A stretch of DNA of 8,641 nucleotides from Salinirussus sp. Lineage in GTDB: Archaea > Halobacteriota > Halobacteria > Halobacteriales > Haloarculaceae. The position numbers and the translations under genes were made by a program. The stretch spans positions 1 to 8,641 of the forward strand of contig JAQCNN010000199.1 in NCBI GenBank assembly GCA_028275005.1, in the 5' to 3' direction. Shown here one piece after another: positions 1-6,173 of the stretch (positions within the stretch are counted from its first letter, which is position 1; each line of letters starts with the position of its first letter). The notes under the pieces are model-generated. The model saw nothing but the letters and a program-made list of their open reading frames with translations. It was not told where the DNA came from and did no database searches.

Positions 1-581
1 AGGTCGGTCGGGCGTACGTCGCCGACCGCGAGGGAAAGGGCGACCGCGACGCCTACATCACCGAACTCGGCGAGGTCGACGGCGGCCTGGACATGAAGGT
101 CTCTACCACACAGATCGGCCGGGCCATCGCCGAGCGGGTCGTCCGGCAGTTGGGTGGTGCGGTCAGTGAGTCCCGCCGGCTGATCACCGAGGACGACGGC
201 GAGCGGGTCTACCGGATGGCCTACGTTGCCCGGCTCCCGGCCTACCGGCCCGGCGAGGTGATCGACACCGGGGACGGCGACGGCCCGGTGCTCGTCCGTA
301 GCGTCCAGGGAAACCTGAAGGGGGTGCGGCTGACGACCGGCGAGAGCTACGAGGCGGCCTTCGAGGACGCCGACCGGCCCGAGGCGACCCGGCTGGGCTG
401 GCGCGACGACGGCCAGGAGACGACACTCGTCGCCGTCGAGGACGACCGCGCTGTCCAGGTACTCGACCCCGAGACCTACGAGGCGGAGACCATCGCCCGC
501 CCGGCGTATCTCGACACCGACGCCGAGACAGTGGTCGTGCTAAAGAGCCGTGCCGGCCTGCACATCCTGCCCGAGGGGTGA
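1..581 (+). CDS. NMD3-like ribosome-biogenesis protein, C-terminal part (5' end outside window)
   Basis: The reading frame is open from the left edge (first whole codon at position 3) to TGA at 579-581, giving 192 visible residues. The ATG at 93 is internal: the upstream codons read smoothly as VGRAYVADREGKGDRDAYI and the motif ELGEVDGGLDMKVSTTQIGR spans it. The pattern of EVDGGLD followed by a T/S-xxIGR helix, GGxVxES, Y-R-x-x-Y/V, LPxYRPGEV and VRSVxGNLKGV is what I know from the C-terminal region of archaeal NMD3 homologues, whose eukaryotic relative is a 60S subunit export and assembly adaptor. The expected N-terminal zinc-binding part would lie outside the window. In archaea the role is inferred to be late large-subunit assembly. 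It converges on the next gene with only 17 bp between stops. Confidence 0.82.
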   Translation, partial: VGRAYVADREGKGDRDAYITELGEVDGGLDMKVSTTQIGRAIAERVVRQLGGAVSESRRLITEDDGERVYRMAYVARLPAYRPGEVIDTGDGDGPVLVRSVQGNLKGVRLTTGESYEAAFEDADRPEATRLGWRDDGQETTLVAVEDDRAVQVLDPETYEAETIARPAYLDTDAETVVVLKSRAGLHILPEG

Positions 582-598
582 CGTGACCGCGAGGCGGC

Positions 599-850
599 TC
601 AGGCCCGGAACGGTGTCGCCGAGGGCGCACCGGGCGGGACCCCCATCTGACTGCGGTCGTCGTCCTCGGAGCCGGTCTCGCTGTCGACGTCGACACCGTC
701 GACCGCCTCGAGGACCGCCTGGGCGCGCGAGCGTGCCTCCTCTGGGTCGAGCCGGACCCGAGCCGAGTCGTACGTGTCGACGTTGAACACCGACAGGACG
801 ACCTCGCCATCCTCTACAGTAACCGACAGTGGGTCGTGATTCCCCGCCAT
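599..850 (-). CDS. small acidic haloarchaeal protein of unknown function (83 aa)
   Basis: I do not recognise this family. The frame reads MAGNHDPLSVTVEDGEVV, and the start at 848-850 (CAT on plus) is preferred because the frame upstream of it is a shadow of the manC gene in a different phase. Residues about 7-35 alternate in a way that suggests a beta meander (SVTVEDGEVVLSVF, ARVRL). Residues 36-50 look like an amphipathic helix (DPEEARSRAQAVLEAV), followed by an acidic, probably disordered tail (about 55-83) rich in D, S and P. There is no Cys, membrane segment or signal peptide. It lies 52 bp downstream of manC on the same strand and may be co-transcribed, but a TATA-like box centred 26 nt upstream of the ATG and an intervening palindrome suggest its own promoter. 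Confidence 0.62.
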   Translation of the reverse strand: MAGNHDPLSVTVEDGEVVLSVFNVDTYDSARVRLDPEEARSRAQAVLEAVDGVDVDSETGSEDDDRSQMGVPPGAPSATPFRA

Positions 851-854
851 CACC

Positions 855-871
855 ACCGGTCGGCGACCGGT
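855..871. promoter_or_regulatory. 17-nt perfect inverted repeat upstream of the 83-aa gene
   Basis: ACCGGTCG-G-CGACCGGT is a perfect inverted repeat with a 1-nt centre. It lies 4 bp before the start codon of the minus-strand gene ending at 599, between that start and a TATA-like GATATC at 873-878. That is the usual place for an archaeal repressor site overlapping the transcription start. It could instead form a hairpin in a manC read-through transcript; there is no T-run next to it. It contains CGACCGGTCG (864-873), also found in the palindrome at 5652-5665. Confidence 0.4.
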
Positions 872-872
872 C

Positions 873-878
873 GATATC
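873..878 (-). promoter_or_regulatory. TATA-like box for the 83-aa gene
   Basis: GATATC, read on the minus strand within CTGATATCG, is centred about 26 nt upstream of the ATG at 850. That spacing would give a leaderless transcript, the commonest haloarchaeal arrangement. It is a short AT-rich block in G+C-rich surroundings and resembles the consensus only loosely. Confidence 0.3.
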
Positions 879-902
879 AGTGCTCTGATCTCTGTGTGAC
901 CC

Positions 903-1889
903 CTACTCGTCCAGCTCTGCGACGACCTCGCGCACCCGTTCGGCGCTCTCCAGTGGGACGACGAGTGTCCGGCCGCCGTAGCTCGCGACCGCCAGCCCCT
1001 CGACGCCGACCGCGCTGACGTGGCTATCCCCGCCGGCGGCCAGCACGCAGCCGGTGGCGTCGACCGCGAGCGTCCCCCCGAGGTGGGCGTTTCCCTCGGT
1101 GTCCGTGACGAGCACGCGGCCAACGGCGTCCCACGAGCCAAGATCATCCCACCCGAAGGCCGCGGAGACGACCGCAACATCGTCGGCCCGCTCCAACACC
1201 GCATCGTCGACGCTGACGGGCTCGACCGTCGCGAACCCCGCCGCCGGCTCGCCCGCCGCCAGCGCCTCGACCAGGGGAGCAAGCGGCGAGTTCTCTGCCG
1301 CGCCGAGTAGCGCCGCCGGCGTCCACGCAAAGACCCCGGCGTTCCAGAGCCAGCCCTCCCCGACGTACCGCTCGGCCGTCTCCCGGTCGGGTTTCTCGAC
1401 GAACCGGGCGACCTCGCGGTAGTCGCCCCGGTCGACGCCGGGTTCGATGTAGCCGTAGCCCGTCGCCGGCCGGGACGGCTCGACGCCGACCGTGACCAGC
1501 CGGCCGGTGTCGGCGGCGACCGTGGCGGCGCGCGCCGCTGTCGGCACGAAGTCACCGGTGACGCGGTGGTCGCTGGGGAGACAGACCAGGACGCAGTCGC
1601 CGACCTGCTCGCGGACCCGGTGGGCGGCGTAGACGAGTGCCGGGCCGGTGTCGCTCGGTTCGGGCTCGGCCAACACCGCCGCCCCGGGTGCGTGCTCGCG
1701 GACCGCGTCGACCAGCGAGGGGCGGGTAAGGACGTACCGCTGGTCGGCGAAGCCGGCGCGGTCCACCGTCCGCGCGAGGAGCGAGTCCTCGCCGCCGAGT
1801 CCGAGCAGCTGTTTTGGGCGGTCGGGGCGGCTGGCGGGGTACAGACGGGTGCCGGTCCCCCCGGCCAGGACGACCGCGACGACGGTCAC
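903..1889 (-). CDS. manC: mannose-1-phosphate guanylyltransferase (328 aa)
   Basis: It makes GDP-mannose from mannose-1-phosphate and GTP, the donor for protein N-glycosylation and extracellular polysaccharide. The nucleotidyltransferase signature LAGGTGTRLYP is at residues 8-18 with the conserved PK at 25-26. The metal-binding LPSDH is at 104-108, GYGYIEPG at 144-151, FVEKPD at 163-168, WNAGVF at 182-187 and FGWDDLGSW at 245-253; the last is characteristic of GDP-mannose pyrophosphorylases. A left-handed-helix-like tail follows (NAHLGGTLAVDATGCVLA). There is no C-terminal cupin isomerase domain, unlike the roughly 480-aa bifunctional bacterial enzymes. The start is GTG at 1887-1889: it places the signature at the N-terminus and overlaps the upstream stop (GTGA), whereas a longer frame back to 1973 would only add an Arg-rich shadow of the upstream gene. 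Cytoplasmic; translationally coupled to the gene before it. Confidence 0.87.
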   Translation of the reverse strand: MTVVAVVLAGGTGTRLYPASRPDRPKQLLGLGGEDSLLARTVDRAGFADQRYVLTRPSLVDAVREHAPGAAVLAEPEPSDTGPALVYAAHRVREQVGDCVLVCLPSDHRVTGDFVPTAARAATVAADTGRLVTVGVEPSRPATGYGYIEPGVDRGDYREVARFVEKPDRETAERYVGEGWLWNAGVFAWTPAALLGAAENSPLAPLVEALAAGEPAAGFATVEPVSVDDAVLERADDVAVVSAAFGWDDLGSWDAVGRVLVTDTEGNAHLGGTLAVDATGCVLAAGGDSHVSAVGVEGLAVASYGGRTLVVPLESAERVREVVAELDE

Positions 1890-2170
1890 TCCCACGTCTC
1901 GACGGTTCCGTCCCGGATGTCCTCGACACAGCCCTCGCAGTCGGGGTGGGCCTCGTAGCAGGCGGGTCGACACTTCCCGTCGAGGGTGACCGCGCGGCGC
2001 TCGGCGTGTCGGCGACAGACCAGCTTTGCCCGCCCCTCCTCGTCGGTCGGCAGGTCCGTGACCGCGGCCGCCTTCCCCTCGCCGTATGCCTCCCGTGCCT
2101 CGGCGTACTGCCGGCCCGCCGCCCGGAGCTTCGACCGGAGAAAGCCCGCGAGCCCGTCGGGGTCGCTCAT
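1886..2170 (-). CDS. small Cys/His-rich haloarchaeal protein (DUF7091-like, 94 aa)
   Basis: The start is ATG at 2168-2170; earlier in-frame codons give an Arg-rich stretch and would run into the divergent promoter. Residues 1-35 are helical and basic (FLRSKLRAAGRQYAEAREAY). The C-terminal half holds five Cys and two His in CRRH...KCRPACYEAHPDCEGC, which looks like a zinc-binding module, followed by an acidic VEDIRDGTVETWE tail. I associate it with an uncharacterised haloarchaeal family (DUF7091, from memory and not checked). The function is unknown; zinc binding is inferred. Its stop overlaps the manC GTG start by 4 nt, so the two are expressed together. It is divergent from the acyl-CoA synthetase gene with 113 bp between starts. 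No Shine-Dalgarno is visible, so it is probably leaderless. Confidence 0.72.
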   Translation of the reverse strand: MSDPDGLAGFLRSKLRAAGRQYAEAREAYGEGKAAAVTDLPTDEEGRAKLVCRRHAERRAVTLDGKCRPACYEAHPDCEGCVEDIRDGTVETWE

Positions 2171-2250
2171 GGAACTGCTGAGGTCGACAGCCACAAAGAC
2201 CCTCCGGCTACGTGACCCTCGACCGCGACTCGCCCGGCCCCGGTCTCCCC

Positions 2251-2260
2251 CGGATACAAA
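2251..2260 (+). promoter_or_regulatory. candidate TATA region for acyl-CoA synthetase
   Basis: GATACAAA in CGGATACAAA is the only AT-rich block in this part of the 113-bp divergent region. It is centred about 27 nt before the ATG at 2284, and no Shine-Dalgarno precedes the ATG, so a leaderless transcript is likely. The match is weak. Confidence 0.3.
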
Positions 2261-2283
2261 CCGGTGGCACCACAACGGCAGGC

Positions 2284-3936
2284 ATGGCGTGGGACGTCCG
2301 TCTCGACCACGACAGCTACGTGAGTGCCCGTGAGGAGTTCAGCTGGGGCCTGCCCGACGACTACAACATCGCGTACGACTGTCTGCGAAAACACGACCGT
2401 ACCGACCGGCCGGCGCTGTACCAGCACGACCCCGGCGGCGACCACGAGACCTACACGTTTGACGACCTCGACGACCAGTCGAACCAGCTCGCCCACGCAC
2501 TCGCGGAACTGGGGGTCGACCGCGGCGACCGCGTCGGGGTCGTCGTCCCACAGAAGCCGGCGAACCCGCTGACCCACTTTGCCTGCTGGAAGCTCGGCGC
2601 GGTGTCGCTGCCGCTGTCGGTGCTCTTTGGCGTCGACGCCCTCCAGCATCGGCTCGACGACAGCGGCGCCACGGTGGTCGTCGCCGACGAGTCGGTGCTC
2701 GGGACGGTCCAGGCGGCCGCCGCGGACTGCCCGGATCTCGAGTACGTCGTCGCCGTCGACGCCGACGACCCCGAGGACGCACACGACTTTGCGGCGCTCC
2801 GCCAGGGGTATCCCCGGAGTATGAGCCTCGCGGAGACGAACCCGGAGACACCCGCGATCATCATGTACACCAGCGGCTCGACCGGCCCGCCGAAGGGTGT
2901 CCTCCACGGCCACGGGGTCTGGGTCGGCCACTGTCCGGCCTTCTACATGTACTTCGAACGTGCCGTCGACGAGTCGGTGTTCTGGACCCCCGCCGACTGG
3001 GCGTGGATCGGCGCCCTGGGTGACCTTGTCTTCCCAGCCTGGCACTACGGTCGCCCCGTCGTCGGCTACCCGATGGAAGGGTTCGACGCCGAGCAGGCCT
3101 TCAGGATCGCCGAGGAACACGGTGTCACCGACACGTTCCTCCCGCCGACCGCCATCCGGATGATGATGACCGTCGAGGACCCCACCCAGCAGTACGACCT
3201 CGACCTGAAGGCGGTCTGCTCGGGCGGAGAGCCACTCACCCCGGAGATTCTGGGGTGGGCCGACGACACACTCGACGGCGTGGCGGTCAACGAGCTGTAC
3301 GGCCAGACCGAGGCGAACCTGCTGGTGACAAACTGTCGAAAGTGGTTTTCGGCACAGGCCGGCAGCATGGGCAAACCGGTCCCCGGTCACGACGTTGCCG
3401 TTGTCGACCCCGAGACCGGTGAGCGCCGGGCAGACGGGGAGGTGGGTATGCTTGCCGTCCGCCGCGACACCGGTGACCCGGCCGTCTTCAAGCAGTACTG
3501 GAACCGCCCGGAGCGGACGGCGGCGGCCACCGTCACCGACCCCGAAGGTGTCGACTGGCACCTGACCGAGGACCTGGGCTACCGGGACGAGGACGGCTAT
3601 CTCTGGTTCAAGGCCCGCGACGACGACGTGATCATCACCTCGGGCTACCGGGTCGGCCCGGGCGAGGTCGAGAGTGCCATCCTCGAACACGACGACGTCG
3701 AACAGGCCGGCGTCGCCGGGGTTCCCGACGAGACGCGTAACGAGATCATAAAGGCGTTCATCCAGCCGGTAGCGGGGGTCGAGGGCGATGACGAACTCCG
3801 GCAGGAGGTGCGTGACCTCGTACGCGACAGCCTCGCGGAGTACGAGTACCCCCGGGAGGTCGACTTCGTCGAGGAGCTGCCGACGACGACGACCGGCAAG
3901 ATCCAGCGCCGGAAGCTCCGAGAGGAGGAGGGGTAA
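2284..3936 (+). CDS. acyl-CoA synthetase, AMP-forming (medium-chain type, 550 aa)
   Basis: It activates a carboxylic acid with ATP to an acyl-adenylate and transfers it to CoA, in cytosolic fatty-acid or short/medium-chain acid metabolism. It has the full ANL-superfamily set: the phosphate-binding loop YTSGSTGPPKG at residues 195-205, WTPADWAW at 234-241, YGQTE at 339-343, DLGYRDEDGY at 430-439, FKARDDDVIITSGYRVGP at 442-459 (hinge and ribose-binding Asp/Arg) and the catalytic Lys in TTTTGKIQRR at 539. All key residues are present and the length is normal, so it should be active. The start at ATG 2284 is chosen over the GTG at 2212 because the extra 24 residues are Pro/Gly-rich and would cover the promoter. 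The WTPADWAW pattern resembles medium-chain (ACSM-like) enzymes more than strict acetyl-CoA synthetases, but the substrate cannot be fixed from sequence. It appears monocistronic. Confidence 0.9.
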   Translation: MAWDVRLDHDSYVSAREEFSWGLPDDYNIAYDCLRKHDRTDRPALYQHDPGGDHETYTFDDLDDQSNQLAHALAELGVDRGDRVGVVVPQKPANPLTHFACWKLGAVSLPLSVLFGVDALQHRLDDSGATVVVADESVLGTVQAAAADCPDLEYVVAVDADDPEDAHDFAALRQGYPRSMSLAETNPETPAIIMYTSGSTGPPKGVLHGHGVWVGHCPAFYMYFERAVDESVFWTPADWAWIGALGDLVFPAWHYGRPVVGYPMEGFDAEQAFRIAEEHGVTDTFLPPTAIRMMMTVEDPTQQYDLDLKAVCSGGEPLTPEILGWADDTLDGVAVNELYGQTEANLLVTNCRKWFSAQAGSMGKPVPGHDVAVVDPETGERRADGEVGMLAVRRDTGDPAVFKQYWNRPERTAAATVTDPEGVDWHLTEDLGYRDEDGYLWFKARDDDVIITSGYRVGPGEVESAILEHDDVEQAGVAGVPDETRNEIIKAFIQPVAGVEGDDELRQEVRDLVRDSLAEYEYPREVDFVEELPTTTTGKIQRRKLREEEG

Positions 3937-3958
3937 CACGCGAGCGGGCCGGCGCTGT

Positions 3959-3989
3959 CCTGCGGATACACTTTCACCCTCCCTGCGGA
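3959..3989 (+). repeat. two direct copies of CCTGCGGA just before the rpa promoter
   Basis: CCTGCGGA occurs at 3959-3966 and 3982-3989, 23 bp apart start to start (about two helical turns). The second copy abuts the AT-rich promoter box at 3993. Two equal sites on the same face of DNA next to the BRE/TATA could be an activator or repressor site. Chance cannot be excluded at this length. Confidence 0.3.
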
Positions 3990-3992
3990 ACC

Positions 3993-4003
3993 TTTTATAT
4001 TAT
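3993..4003 (+). promoter_or_regulatory. strong TATA box for the rpa operon
   Basis: TTTTATATTAT is the clearest archaeal TATA box in the window, preceded by a purine-containing CGGAACC that could serve as BRE. With usual spacing, transcription would begin near 4021-4026. That is about 35-40 nt upstream of the rpa ATG at 4061 and at or very near a different ATG at 4021. Confidence 0.6.
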
Positions 4004-4020
4004 CGGGCGTGAATCGCTGT

Positions 4021-4068
4021 ATGTCTCCCACCGAAACACAGACCGGAGACAGTGAAAGCAATGAGTGA
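4021..4068 (+). other. possible 15-codon leader ORF overlapping the rpa start
   Basis: ATG at 4021 opens a 15-codon frame (MSPTETQTGDSESNE) whose TGA at 4066-4068 lies just inside the rpa gene, overlapping the ATG at 4061 by 8 nt. It is out of phase with rpa. The TATA box at 3993-4003 would place the transcription start near this ATG, so a leaderless transcript might translate it first and feed ribosomes to rpa. It could equally be chance, or be removed if transcription starts a few bases later. Confidence 0.3.
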
Positions 4069-4999
4069 GACAGATTTGCGTACCCACGCGAGCGAGATAC
4101 ACGAACAGTTTGCGGACCATCTCGAGGTGACCGTCGACGAGGTAGCCGAGCGACTGGACACGCTGGTCAACGAGTACAAGGTCCCCGTCAGCGAGGCCCG
4201 GCGTAGCGTCACGAACACGTACCTCGACGAGGCCGGGATGGAGCGCGACGACATCTCCCAGGGTGGCGGGAACGATCGGGTCGAGGTCGCCGATATCGAC
4301 GCCCCGGAGCAGTGGCTCGACCTCACGGCGAAGGTCGTCGACCTCTGGGACGCCACCAGCGACGCCGTTGCCCAGGTCGGCCTGCTCGGCGACGAGACCG
4401 GGACGGTCAAGTTCACCAAGTGGTCGAAGTCGGACCTGCCAGCCCTCGAGGCGGGCAAGGTCTACGACCTCCGAAACGTCGTCACCGACGAGTACCAGGG
4501 TCGCTTCTCGGTGAAGCTCAACCGGACGACCGTCATCGAGGAACTCGACGAGGACATCGAGGTCGGCGACGACGCCGTCGAGGTCGAGGGCGCGCTGGTG
4601 GACATCCAGTCCGGCTCCGGGCTGGTCAAGCGCTGCCCCGAGGCCGAGTGTACCCGCGTCCTGAAGAACGGCCGGTGCTCCGAGCACGGCGAGGTCGAAG
4701 GCGAGTTCGACCTCCGGATCAAGGGCGTACTCGACGACGGCACCGACGTCCACGAGGTGATCTTCGACAAGGAGGCCACCGAGGAACTGACCGGGATCGG
4801 CCTGGAACAGGCAAAGGAGATGGCCATGGACGCGCTGGATACGACCGTCGTCGCCGACGAGATGCGTGAGAAGACACTCGGCCGGTACTACCGGGTGGTC
4901 GGACCGACACTCGGCCGATACGTCCTGGCAAACGAAACCGACCGCCTGGCCGGGGGCGTCGACCCGGAGGCCGCCCTGATCAAAGCGAGGTCGATATAA
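4061..4999 (+). CDS. rpa3: replication protein A, Rpa3-type single-stranded DNA-binding protein (312 aa)
   Basis: It coats single-stranded DNA in replication, recombination and repair. An N-terminal helical segment (1-62; DLRTHASEIHEQFADHL) is followed by an OB fold (about 70-160; WLDLTAKVVDLWD, VGLLGDETGTVKFTKWSKS). A second module carries a Cys/His zinc finger (C192, C197, C206, H209; CPEAEC...CSEH) and ends in GRYYRVVGPTLGRYVL. About 312 aa with one OB fold plus zinc finger, followed directly by an RPA-associated protein gene and no phosphoesterase gene, fits Haloferax Rpa3 better than the longer Rpa1, whose operon is known to include rpe. The ATG at 4061 is preferred: MSETDLRTH is the natural N-terminus, whereas GTG at 4052 adds only three residues. 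GGAG at 4045-4048 is 12 nt from the ATG, rather far. It is coupled to the next gene by TAATG. Confidence 0.87.
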   Translation: MSETDLRTHASEIHEQFADHLEVTVDEVAERLDTLVNEYKVPVSEARRSVTNTYLDEAGMERDDISQGGGNDRVEVADIDAPEQWLDLTAKVVDLWDATSDAVAQVGLLGDETGTVKFTKWSKSDLPALEAGKVYDLRNVVTDEYQGRFSVKLNRTTVIEELDEDIEVGDDAVEVEGALVDIQSGSGLVKRCPEAECTRVLKNGRCSEHGEVEGEFDLRIKGVLDDGTDVHEVIFDKEATEELTGIGLEQAKEMAMDALDTTVVADEMREKTLGRYYRVVGPTLGRYVLANETDRLAGGVDPEAALIKARSI

Positions 5000-5595
5000 T
5001 GGCGAGTACCCCAACCCGCGAGGTCGCACGACGCGTCTTCGCACGCGAGTTCAACGACGCCAGCTTCACGTTCAAGGAATCGGACGACGAGCGGGCGCCG
5101 GTCTACCTGCTGTTGCCGACCGGCGAGCGCGCCAACCGCGTGTTCATCGTCGGCACCCTCACCGAGACCGAGGACGTCGGCGAGGACTCGGAGTACTGGC
5201 AGGGCCGGATCGTCGACCCAAACGGTGACACCTTCTTCACCTACGCCGGCCAGTACCAGCCCGACGCCGCGAGCGCACTCCGAAAGCTCGAACCGCCGGC
5301 GTACGTCTCGGTGGTCGGCAAACCCCGGACCTTCGAGACTGACGACGGCGAGGTCAACGTCTCGGTTCGGCCGGAGTCGATCACCGAGGTGACCGAGACC
5401 GAGCGCGACCGCTGGGTGGTCGAGACTGCCGAGCAGACGCTCGACCGGGTCCAGGCCGTCGAGGACGGCGGGGAGTACGTCGAGATGGCCCGCGAGCAGT
5501 ACGGCGGCTCCGTCGACGCCTACAAACAGGCTGCTATCGAGGGGCTAGAGAGCCTGGACGGCGAACGCGAGGCCGAGCCGGAGGCCGGCCTGTAA
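4999..5595 (+). CDS. rpap3: RPA-associated protein (198 aa)
   Basis: This is the partner of the RPA encoded immediately upstream (COG3390-type family, as recalled). In Haloferax these proteins are specific partners of the RPA encoded beside them. Residues 1-20 (REVARRVFAREFNDASFTF) form the conserved N-terminus and about 45-130 form an OB-like beta domain (ANRVFIVGTLTETEDVG, EYWQGRIVDPNGDTFFTYAG, YVSVVGKPRTF). Residues 131-185 are helical (WVVETAEQTLDRVQAVE, MAREQYGGSVDAYKQAAIEGL), followed by a short acidic tail. The ATG shares its A with the rpa TAA stop (TAATG), and a Shine-Dalgarno GAGGT at 4987-4991 sits 7 nt upstream, so translation is coupled and stoichiometry probably controlled. The gene number is by analogy with Haloferax rpa3-rpap3; the family assignment is firmer than the number. 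Confidence 0.85.
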   Translation: MASTPTREVARRVFAREFNDASFTFKESDDERAPVYLLLPTGERANRVFIVGTLTETEDVGEDSEYWQGRIVDPNGDTFFTYAGQYQPDAASALRKLEPPAYVSVVGKPRTFETDDGEVNVSVRPESITEVTETERDRWVVETAEQTLDRVQAVEDGGEYVEMAREQYGGSVDAYKQAAIEGLESLDGEREAEPEAGL

Positions 5596-5651
5596 CGGGT
5601 CTGCCCGCGCCGCCTCCAACCCGCGTCTGTCGGCGCGACCGACGACCGTGA

Positions 5652-5665
5652 CACGACCGGTCGTG
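5652..5665. promoter_or_regulatory. 14-bp perfect palindrome within a CGACCG half-site cluster, upstream of the RHH gene
   Basis: CACGACCGGTCGTG is a perfect palindrome. CGACCG also occurs at 5636-5641, 5643-5648 and 5701-5706, so the motif flanks the TATA-like box at 5682-5688 on both sides. The gene downstream encodes a ribbon-helix-helix protein, a family that commonly autoregulates through short palindromes. An alternative is a hairpin ending the rpa operon, although no T-run follows. Confidence 0.4.
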
Positions 5666-5681
5666 CGTCTGTCTGACAAAC

Positions 5682-5688
5682 GATTAAG
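5682..5688 (+). promoter_or_regulatory. candidate TATA box for the RHH gene
   Basis: GATTAAG lies in CGATTAAGTG, centred about 31 nt before the ATG at 5716, so the leader would be only a few bases. No Shine-Dalgarno is visible. The 120-bp gap after rpap3 together with this box argues for an independent transcript. Confidence 0.35.
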
Positions 5689-5715
5689 TGTGAGTAGCAA
5701 CGACCGGATTGCACG

Positions 5716-6153
5716 ATGGGCAACAAGAACAAGACAATCTCCTTTCGCGTCAGCCAGGAGAAGTTTGAGACGCTCCGGGATATCGCGGAGGAGCGTGACA
5801 TCTCGCTCTCGGCGGTGTTCCGTGACTACGTCGACATGCTCGTTGCCCACGACGGCCAGGTCGAGGTCGCCCCCGAACACGAGGTCAGCGAGTCCGACAG
5901 CCCCGACACGGAGAGCTTCCCGCCGAAGGTCGAGGTACCAAAGAGCTTTGTTCGCGAGCACGAGCGCCTCGAACTCGAGGCCGAACACCTCCGCGAGCAA
6001 CTCGAGGAACACAAGCGCTACGTGACGAAGCTTAGACAGGAGATCGACGAGGCCGACCAGGAGGATGTCGTCCAACTCGAGGAACTCGACGGCGACGAGG
6101 AGGCCGACCCCTCCTACCGGATCGGCTCCAGCTTCGAGGACAGCTCCTTCTGA
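5716..6153 (+). CDS. ribbon-helix-helix protein with C-terminal coiled coil (145 aa)
   Basis: The N-terminus has the MetJ/Arc (CopG-like) pattern: a ribbon strand at 6-12 (KTISFRV), helix A about 14-26 (QEKFETLRDIAEE), a turn, then helix B about 30-43 (SLSAVFRDYVDML). Residues 47-77 form an acidic linker. Residues 78-125 have heptad-like spacing with strong charge (EHERLELEAEHLREQLEEH, VTKLRQEIDEA) and should form a coiled coil. The tail is acidic, ending SSFEDSSF. It probably acts as a dimeric DNA-binding regulator; the long coiled coil is unusual for a simple antitoxin and no toxin gene is adjacent. The gene follows the rpa operon on the same strand behind its own promoter and palindrome cluster, suggesting autoregulation (inference). 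It converges on the next gene with 20 bp between stops. Confidence 0.72.
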   Translation: MGNKNKTISFRVSQEKFETLRDIAEERDISLSAVFRDYVDMLVAHDGQVEVAPEHEVSESDSPDTESFPPKVEVPKSFVREHERLELEAEHLREQLEEHKRYVTKLRQEIDEADQEDVVQLEELDGDEEADPSYRIGSSFEDSSF

Positions 6154-6173
6154 CTTGGCCCCTCGACGACCCG

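Noticed and set aside
184..810. 208-codon minus-strand frame over the NMD3-like gene
   Set aside because: It is highly Arg/Pro/Ser-rich with no domain pattern, and it overlaps two better-supported genes in other frames.
851..1555. Long N-terminal extension of the 83-aa gene through manC
   Set aside because: The upstream part of that frame is Arg/Ser-rich and lies out of phase within manC. The protein character changes at the ATG at 850.
1890..1973. Upstream ATG giving manC 28 more residues
   Set aside because: The extra residues are an Arg/Gly/Pro-rich shadow of the Cys/His protein. The GTG at 1889 sits right before the nucleotidyltransferase signature and overlaps the preceding stop.
2167..3939. 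590-codon open frame antisense to the acyl-CoA synthetase gene
   Set aside because: It mirrors the codon pattern of the plus-strand gene, a common effect in G+C-rich genomes. The plus frame has every catalytic motif of the family, whereas the antisense translation shows no recognisable domain.
3995..5044. 349-codon open frame antisense to rpa3
   Set aside because: It is a shadow of rpa3. It spans the rpa promoter and the rpa/rpap junction and has no recognisable motif.
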